From the NCBI GenBank assembly GCA_015501585.1, contig JADNRY010000004.1, positions 744,001 to 808,000 on the forward strand: a DNA stretch of 64,000 nt, given 5' to 3'. Under the pieces are notes generated by a model. That model ran no database searches, had not been told where the DNA came from, and saw only the letters and a list, made by a program, of their open reading frames with translations. Position numbers and translations under genes: made by a program. Within the stretch, counting starts at the first letter, position 1. Every line of letters starts with the position of its first letter. Of this stretch, positions 57,707 to 64,000 are shown piece after piece. The DNA comes from Rhodocollybia butyracea (taxonomy: Eukaryota; Basidiomycota; Agaricomycetes; Agaricales; Omphalotaceae).

Positions 57707-59399
57707 CTAAAGTACTGTACCTATGAGCTCTATCTGCAACCCAGCTTTACGCAGTTGTAGCAATGGTTTATAGACTTCTTCGTTGAGATTTCGACCTAGG
57801 ACCTGCAAATTTACCGACTTTAAACATTCTACACCAGTCATCGCCACTACACTCGGTTCTGGGGACCAACGCGAGCAAACGACATCAATGAACAGCTGGT
57901 CGATGTCGAACCAGTCAGCAAGCACACGGAGAGAAAGATGCTCCAGTTTTGGAACAAGTGGGTTTGCGAAACCATGAGGGCCTCCATCTTCGATATCTCC
58001 GAAGGCGTGCAAACGAGCAATAAACGACATGGTGGTGTGCTGGCGTTCAGATGCACGTGCCTTAGAGTCCTTTTCCCTCGTCAGATGCCGAGGATCCTCA
58101 TAAAAGTTGAAACGACGCAATTCCGGCGTGTGCCCAAGCAATGCGACCAGGTTGTCATTACTGATAGGTATGTCGCTGATTTCCAGAGTTGTCAAAGAAC
58201 AGCCGGATTGCAACAGAAAAGAAATAACTTTGTGTTCCGGCCAGAGCATATCACTGGAAACATCTTTGTAGGTGATCGACATTTCCTGCAGAGCCGGGAA
58301 ACATGCAGCGTCCAGGAGTAGGGTGAATGATTCAGCGACATAATAATGGTCATAGTTAAACAAGACCGAGAGCGAACGGATTGTTTCTGAGAACTGTGGT
58401 GGTATTTCGGATGACTCATCATCATAGTATGAAAACACATAAGAAAGTGATTCCAAACTAGGACAAAAGGCTAAAGCTTCAAAAAAGCTCATGCGTAGTG
58501 TCATGAAGTTGTAGTTCTAGAGTTTTGATCTGGCCCCACGGGAACATCCCTGTCCTTTCTCCAGTTGGCAAGGTTCCGAGTGTAAGCTGAGTGAGCTGAG
58601 GTGCGTTGCGAAATATATCAACTTCGGTATGCCCTTGGTATTGGTCATTGGAAAATTCCAACGATTTCAGTGACGTCAAAGCACAATTTTTCAAAGCGGC
58701 GAAGCTTGGAAAACTTTCGAAGTTGGTGAAGTCAACGGTCAGATGGAAATGTCTCCATCTCGCAGACTGAGCGAATAAAATACGCATGAACTCGGGCTCG
58801 GGAACTGGAGTATCATGCATTTCCATGTATGCCTGAAATTTGATCTCTAAAGGTGCAGTTTCTCCCGCGTGGTCAAGACACCATTTCAACGGCGCTGCAA
58901 GTCTCGCAAGATTGTCCAGGGCTTCTTCAGAGTTGTCAAACAGCAGAGCATCGACCCGGATTTTCCGCCAAAGAGCCGTACAGGACAGCGCTATATTATG
59001 CCAGTGACTACACACAGTCATGAGACTCCAGCCGGGAAGAGTGACGCCGTCGTCATCGCTGATGTTGTTTTGCCTTTCTGGGTCGCATGAAAAATGTGTG
59101 AAGATGAGATTGAGAATCTCGGAAGGCAAGCGCCTGATTGGAGCAAGTAAAGACTTGTACTTTGCTTTCTGAATCTCCAGTCGCTTGAGCTTGTTGGTCA
59201 GCGATATGAGCTCCCATCTAATTCGATGTGTATCAACCTCCAGGCCGGCGATTATATCTTGAATTTCGGAGGTGTTGGAAGGAGTTAGAGAGTTCTGACC
59301 CCGTAGCAAGTTCTGAAGAGAGGAGGAGGGAAAATTGGAGGTTTCGGAAGTGTTCGAAGGAGCATCCGGGATACTGGCATTGCATTTTTCGCAAAGCAT
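57707..59399 (-). CDS. F-box family C, copy 2 (one-base insertion)
   Basis: Close paralogue of C1: MLCEKCNASIPD, coiled coil LISLTNKLKRLEIQKAKYKS, F-box LLAPIRRLPSEILNLIFTHFS, MTVCSHWHNIALSCTALWRKI, and LRR-like repeats ending in IELIGTV. An A-run at about 58481-58486 has one extra base compared with C1 (CTTCAAAAAAGC against CTTCGAAAAGC), splitting the frame at DTTHELF/EALAFCPSL. Both halves are otherwise open. It lies convergent with FAD copy 2. Confidence 0.8.
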
Positions 59400-59879
59400 T
59401 TGTGTTTTGCGTGTCCAGGGTCCTGTCATTGTGTCGTTATGTTATGAAACTATTCGGAATTTTAAAGAGTGAATCAAGCTTTACCTGCAACTTCAAGCAG
59501 CAAAAACCTTGATATGTGAACGAGTAACAGCAGTTGAACGTTGAAGAACACCGTCAAAGGCGCTAAACTATCTGAATCATCTGACCTGAGACCTGAGCGT
59601 CTAGTTACTATGTTCTGTCTTTCCACAGAAGGTTTCTATTTTAGAATTTCACGTATTGATCCCTCACTCTCTATATCCCTCATTACTTGAGTAGCTCCTT
59701 GCTCTCCCATCGGAATTTTTCTCATCACTCAAGACAGGGCCACTTGAAGTCGACAGAGATATTGATTAGTAGGCGGTACGAGGCGGTACTCTGAAAGCAT
59801 GAGGAGAAAGGAGGAATATACCTTTGCGCTGAATATGCCCTTCTCCAACACCCTTTCCAAGCTCAAGGATTTGCATTGT

Positions 59880-60060
59880 CTCTATGATCACTCGGCATTT
59901 TATGGGACAGGGGATACAGTGACTATGAGCTGTTGTGTAAAGTATATAGGGAGACATCTAGAAAAGAACTGATTATAATGGAACAATCGCACTAATAGTA
60001 CTCACCCGATAATGTTTTGCTCTCTGGATTCCTGCATAAAATTCGTCTCACCCAAAAGTT
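59880..60060 (+). pseudogene. OYE 3'-end remnant next to F-box A3
   Basis: Carries ATGATCACTCGGCATTTTATGG, GGGGATACAGTGACTATGAGC and the GATTCCTGCATAAAATTCGTCT flank of the intact OYE end. Confidence 0.75.
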
Positions 60061-60277
60061 CTCCGCATGTCTGAGGCACGCTCAGTATAGACGGGTCAAC
60101 TAACAATGGTTGACTCCAAGAAGAGCTATCGAACACTTGCAGCAGAGCTATAACAAGTTTTCGACAGCTTGTTTTCAATCTGAAAAGTTTGATATCAGGC
60201 AGTTTCCAGGCTTGTATAAATAGCATGAATAATTGTGCGAAGCAAGTATGCAAGTATGAGCGAATAAATCCTATCAA

Positions 60278-62009
60278 TCATCTCATGTTATTATTACACA
60301 CCCGGTTCTTCCACAACACAACGGCCCTCATCCCATCCCTCTCAATACCCTCCAGCGGCTTATAGGCGTCCTTTTGCTCCTCCCGATTCCGAAATCTCAA
60401 AGTAAACTCTCTCAGGCAATCCACCTGCAGCGAAGCTCCTTCAGAAACCCAACCCGGAGTCCACCGAGATTGAATCATTTCCACAACTGAAACGTCTTTA
60501 AATGTGCTTGTGCCAACATTTAATTCCAGTATACGTAGCCTCGGAACCATAGGAGCGGAATGGGGACGAAGCGGGCTACTCCGGTAGGCATGCATGCTCT
60601 CGATGAACTGCCATGTCAAGGGGCTACCTTCCACGGCTGTCCCAGCGTCATCAAAAGAGAGGTGCTGTAATGTTGGGAGATGGGCGAGCAGATGGACCAG
60701 GGAGGAGTCAGAGATCACTAGACCATTAATGGAAAGGGTCGTTAATGGAAAAGACGACCGTTTTACGAATGCCATGAATAGATCAAAGTTATGCCAGCCA
60801 GTTTCACGTTTCGAGTGAATGTATACTTTGTTAGGCATAGGTATGAGATGAATAGTTCTGAGAGAAGGAAATGTGAAGAAAGGAAGAGTAGAACGTCTGC
60901 AGATACCGGGATATTTTTTGAGGTCGCCACTGTGTCGCAAGGTCAATGTCTCCATTGTGGGACAAGATCGGGGGGATATTGGATAGGGAGTCTGAGCTGA
61001 TTGCTGTACAGTATAAACATCTTCAGTTGAAAGCGATGTGAGATTAGGAACAATAAGAGACAATCCTTCGGTGTCCACAGCATCGGCTCTCGACTCTAGA
61101 TGAGAGATTTGCGCAAAGGGGAAATAATCAAGTCCAGCAGGAAGGGCACATGGCAACCTCAAACTTTTTAGACTGGGTGCTGTATGTGTAGTGAACATGT
61201 TCAAATCGTGAGCCTCGCATACTCGAGCGGTCATCATTGCCACGCTGTCCAGAAGGCGAAACCGGAACTGGGAAAGGTCGTCCGAGAACAAATGAGTAAT
61301 GCTCAAGTTATTTCGTGATTGAATGAGCAAGCTGCCCCAGCGGTGAGCCTCGTTTTCCAGGAGTGCGAAGATAGGATGCTGAACGTGGTTTTTCAAGTAC
61401 GGGGTTCCCTCGCAAGTTGGGATATTGACGATCAATGACAATGGTTGCTGCTGTGAACGAGCAAGAAAATCAGCTAGCGTGGACAGGATCCGTTCATGGT
61501 CGTTTTCATCGAATCCCGCTTTCAGCTTTGCGTGATCCCACCTCCACTCCAAGGTTATGCGGGACCAGATACTCCGCATGGACAATGCATTCTTCCGCCA
61601 CAACGAACAGACGCTACTGATGGCCATTGCGGGTTTTTTCCTGATAAGGGCACTAGAATCAACATACAGTGACGATGTTGAATTAATATTAACCACGTCG
61701 AAGCGATTGGTGTCACAAGACATGTCGAAGATGCGCTGTAAGATCTCGGAGGGGATTGTCCGAACCGGCGAGAGTAGAGACTGGATCTGAGCAGCGTAGG
61801 TTTTCAGACGTGCTTTTTGAGATGCTAAGAACAGTTTACGAGTTTCCAGGCGAACTATTTCTGCATCGTATGTTTCCAAATCCCGCTCCACGTTTTTGGA
61901 GAATCGTAGCAATCTCATCTGGCTGTACAGAACCGGGACCAGCCTCTGAGCGCAGCCGGTCGTGTATATTGGTAAAATCAAGGTTTGTGAGTGGCACGAA
62001 GAGTTGCAT
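60278..62009 (-). CDS. F-box family A, copy 3 (one-base insertion)
   Basis: Paralogue of A1 and A2. From the ATG at 62009 (MQLFVPLTNLDFTNIHD) the frame breaks at about 61897-61901, where CGTTTTTGGAG has one more base than CGTTTTGGAG in A2; downstream the frame is open over NVERDLETYDAEIV, F-box LLSPVRTIPSEILQRIFDMSC, SVCSLWRKNALSMRSIWSRI and the LRR-like half. A small change at the 3' end makes it read a few codons past the A2 stop. It lacks the CxxC segment as A2 does. It is closer to A2 than to A1. Confidence 0.8.
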
Positions 62010-62099
62010 GGTGGCGCGAAACAAGGGTGAGCAAATAGCGGATAGATAGGAATCTAATAGTAAGGAAAATTTTTTAAAAAATACGGATTTGACGGCCCG

Positions 62100-62800
62100 G
62101 TAGCCAGCCGGTCATAGATATTATTGCCCCACCGTATCTTTCCTTACGCGCAAAGCTCGATGGAGACGGAGGCGGCAGAAACCGGCCCTGGAATATGAAA
62201 AGCAAGTTTTCGAGGGCTTGGTGGAGGTGGGTTTTTGTTTTATTACAGTACGTAGTCTGCCAGCAAGGTTGCCTAGATTCGTTTCGCGAATGACGGCGCC
62301 TCAGGTTTCAGCCATCGAGGGATACAGCTGAGACTTGCCAGTTTGTCCAGCCTCTGGTGTAGGTTCTGGAACGTCTTTGTCAAGAACCGAACCTCAAGGA
62401 ACGATATCCAGATTTTTTTGTCCTACATTTACTCCAGCGATGTTGCGGTCGTGCTGTAGAGAGGCCTGCTTGATATGTCGCACGACGACGTTAGTAGGAA
62501 TGAGCTAATCCGCGGAGGCATGGCAGTCACCTTGAGTTTGTTTGGCACGATAAGACAGGTGCTGTTTACTGAGTCTTTCCAAACCGGGTAAGCTGTGTAG
62601 ATGAGGGGTGGAAGAGTAGTGAGAGATGATTGTGATTGGTGTAGGCATGTTGCGTGGTCCTATGTTGTGCTGAGTGAAGCGAGAGGTCTCGTTCGTTGGT
62701 GTGCGGATATGAGCTGGGAAAGGTAAAGGTCGTTGAAACGACTAACGACGTGGCTGAGTTTTTGATTACAAGTTCAAGTTACTTTCAGATACCAGTGCTA
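62100..62800 (-). pseudogene. Metallophosphoesterase relic 6
   Basis: Shares the AAAGCTCGATGGAGA, GAGGCGGCA.AAAC and TTTTCGAGGGCTTGG stretches (C-terminal domain) and the GCCATCGAGGGATACAGCTG stretch (LDGR-type motif) with relics 3-5, but is gapped and has no long frame. Confidence 0.45.
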
Positions 62801-62844
62801 AAACCAAACGATAATCACTAGAAAAGTAGCGTCCCCTGTGGGGA

Positions 62845-63429
62845 TCAAGCAAGGACGGCAGAGACATCACCATAATGCTTGCTTAAACACCAATTCGGGT
62901 TTTGACGTACGACGGGCTCGTATATCATCGTAGGGGTCTCTGGAGTTTCCTGTATACCTCTCCACCCATACTTTCCCCTTTGAGCCAATAGTTCCGCAAC
63001 AAAAGGCTCCTCCTTGTACATGTGCCTCATGTTGTCTAGCGTCGTCTCTAGAAGCCATTCTGGGGGCATCAAGCATCCGTCCCTACAAGCGTGATACAAA
63101 GGGCCTTTCGCGTTGATCCCAAGCCGTGGGGTTTCCATCTCTGTCAACTTGAAGTGCGCCTTCGTTGGGGTTGCGTCTTCTGGAGAATAGACAACCTTTG
63201 TCTCGATGCGGCAGCCGCATTCTTGGGGATTAACGGTGTGTAGTTTCGAGGAGCAGGGATCGCAGGGTGTTTGTACAAGAATGGGGATACCGTCGTTGGC
63301 AAGTGAAACGCCATATTTGCCTGAAGCGACGATTAGTGCATAGAGCTTGCTTTCGAAAGACCAATCGCGAAAGAGTCGATAGAAGCATGGCTGTTCGAGC
63401 TTGGATACAGCTTCTTCGAAATTAGACAT
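62845..63429 (-). CDS. Uncharacterised 194-residue protein
   Basis: Intact single-exon frame from MSNFEEAVSKLEQPCFYRLF, with an upstream in-frame ATG at 63546 (a possible intron acceptor, TTTTACTAG, lies just before 63450). Soluble, no signal peptide or membrane segment. It has two Cys-rich spots, TPCDPCSS with QECGCR, and HACRDGC, that could bind metal or form disulfides, and a Trp/Tyr-rich middle (GKYGWRG). I do not recognise the family. It sits between two metallophosphoesterase relics, and its codons are clean while both neighbours are decayed, so it is probably a real gene. Confidence 0.6.
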   Translation of the reverse strand: MSNFEEAVSKLEQPCFYRLFRDWSFESKLYALIVASGKYGVSLANDGIPILVQTPCDPCSSKLHTVNPQECGCRIETKVVYSPEDATPTKAHFKLTEMETPRLGINAKGPLYHACRDGCLMPPEWLLETTLDNMRHMYKEEPFVAELLAQRGKYGWRGIQETPETPTMIYEPVVRQNPNWCLSKHYGDVSAVLA

Positions 63430-63699
63430 GGAGATGAGCACTTGGTTTACTAGTAAAATGAAGTGAATACAAACCCACATAGTCAATTTTTTTACAAGTT
63501 TCTCTCGAAATGGCAGGGTTTTTTTTCGTACGGGCAGAGTATTCATGGCTTAGATAACTGTGAGAACGGATGATAATGTCCGATCCAACGACGTTTTTAG
63601 GCCAAGGAGGGACCATGGTATAGCCGACAAACAGTGAGACAACGAGAGTTGGAAACAAGGAAGTATTTGAAATGTTATTACAGCGTTGATAGCTAGCGG

Positions 63700-64000
63700 A
63701 GACGGTCACCCTTCGTTTTATACGACTCTTACATCAAGCTACAAAGCTACAAACAAAAACACAAATCAGAATAATGTGAAATCGAAAAAAGCAGCACGCA
63801 ACGGAACTTACGATCCTTCCCTTCCTCCAAGCTTCAGCTTCAATCCTCGGCTTGACCGTTGACCCTTGGCAATTCCCTCTCCTCACCGTCCAACGTCCAA
63901 CACCAAAACGGCCGTCCTCGCCCTAGCGCAATATAGTCCAAATCCACTGCCTGACCGGTACCAGGAGGAGACTTCCCCCGAACCAGAGTCTAAGATTTCT
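63700..64000 (-). pseudogene. Metallophosphoesterase relic 7 (runs off window)
   Basis: Begins with the shared 3' flank (CTTACATCAAGCTACAAAGC, AATGTGAAATCGAAAAAAGC) and the CCTCGGCTTGACCG and GACCGGTACCAGGAGGAGAC stretches seen in relics 2 and 3. The remainder lies beyond base 64000, so its length is unknown. Confidence 0.45.

Larger units (their letters stand above)
59625..62080. repeat. Segmental duplication unit A3 (partner 48665-51100)
   Basis: Begins at AAGGTTTCTATTTT immediately after the upstream flank of F-box C2, so this is also a rearrangement junction between the C and A units. It contains the OYE tail and F-box A3. Confidence 0.8.

Overview
This window looks like nuclear DNA of a basidiomycete mushroom (Agaricomycetes). 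Most conserved genes are broken by many short introns of about 48-60 bases. The content is typical of that group: a GPI-anchored GH79 glycosidase, an intron-rich P450, an SRPK-like kinase, and a large expansion of F-box proteins with an N-terminal CxxC knuckle. I cannot name the species. No rRNA, tRNA or CRISPR was found.

Left part (1-28 kb), mostly single-copy genes. A 5'-truncated GH79 gene is followed by an RNase H scrap of a retroelement, a complete P450, an SRPK-like kinase with one in-frame stop, and the splicing factor Clf1/Crooked-neck on the minus strand. Then comes a solitary retroelement Gag ORF. A duplicated block at 14.7-22 kb contains two almost identical epoxide hydrolases. The second is paired head-to-head with a class 3 lipase; the first copy has lost its lipase. 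Two small F-box-like genes, mitochondrial methionyl-tRNA formyltransferase and a small CsbD-like gene follow.

Right part (28-64 kb) is a duplication-rich accessory region. Three families of single-exon F-box/LRR genes (called A, B and C here) occur as A1, A2, A3, B1, B2 (broken), C1 and C2. They are mixed with an Old Yellow Enzyme gene and its truncated copies, a FAD-dependent monooxygenase-like gene present twice in inverted orientation about 12 kb apart, a 761-bp DNA transposon with 90-bp terminal inverted repeats, and seven decayed, mostly 5'-truncated copies of what reads as a 5'-nucleotidase-type metallophosphoesterase.

A striking pattern is that many genes here are open except for a single-base indel, often in a homopolymer. 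In families A, B and C and in the epoxide hydrolase pair, one member stays fully open. This may be early pseudogenisation or consensus error in the assembly; it affects how any gene count from this region should be read. Splice sites were inferred by eye. Three introns appear to use GC-AG borders.
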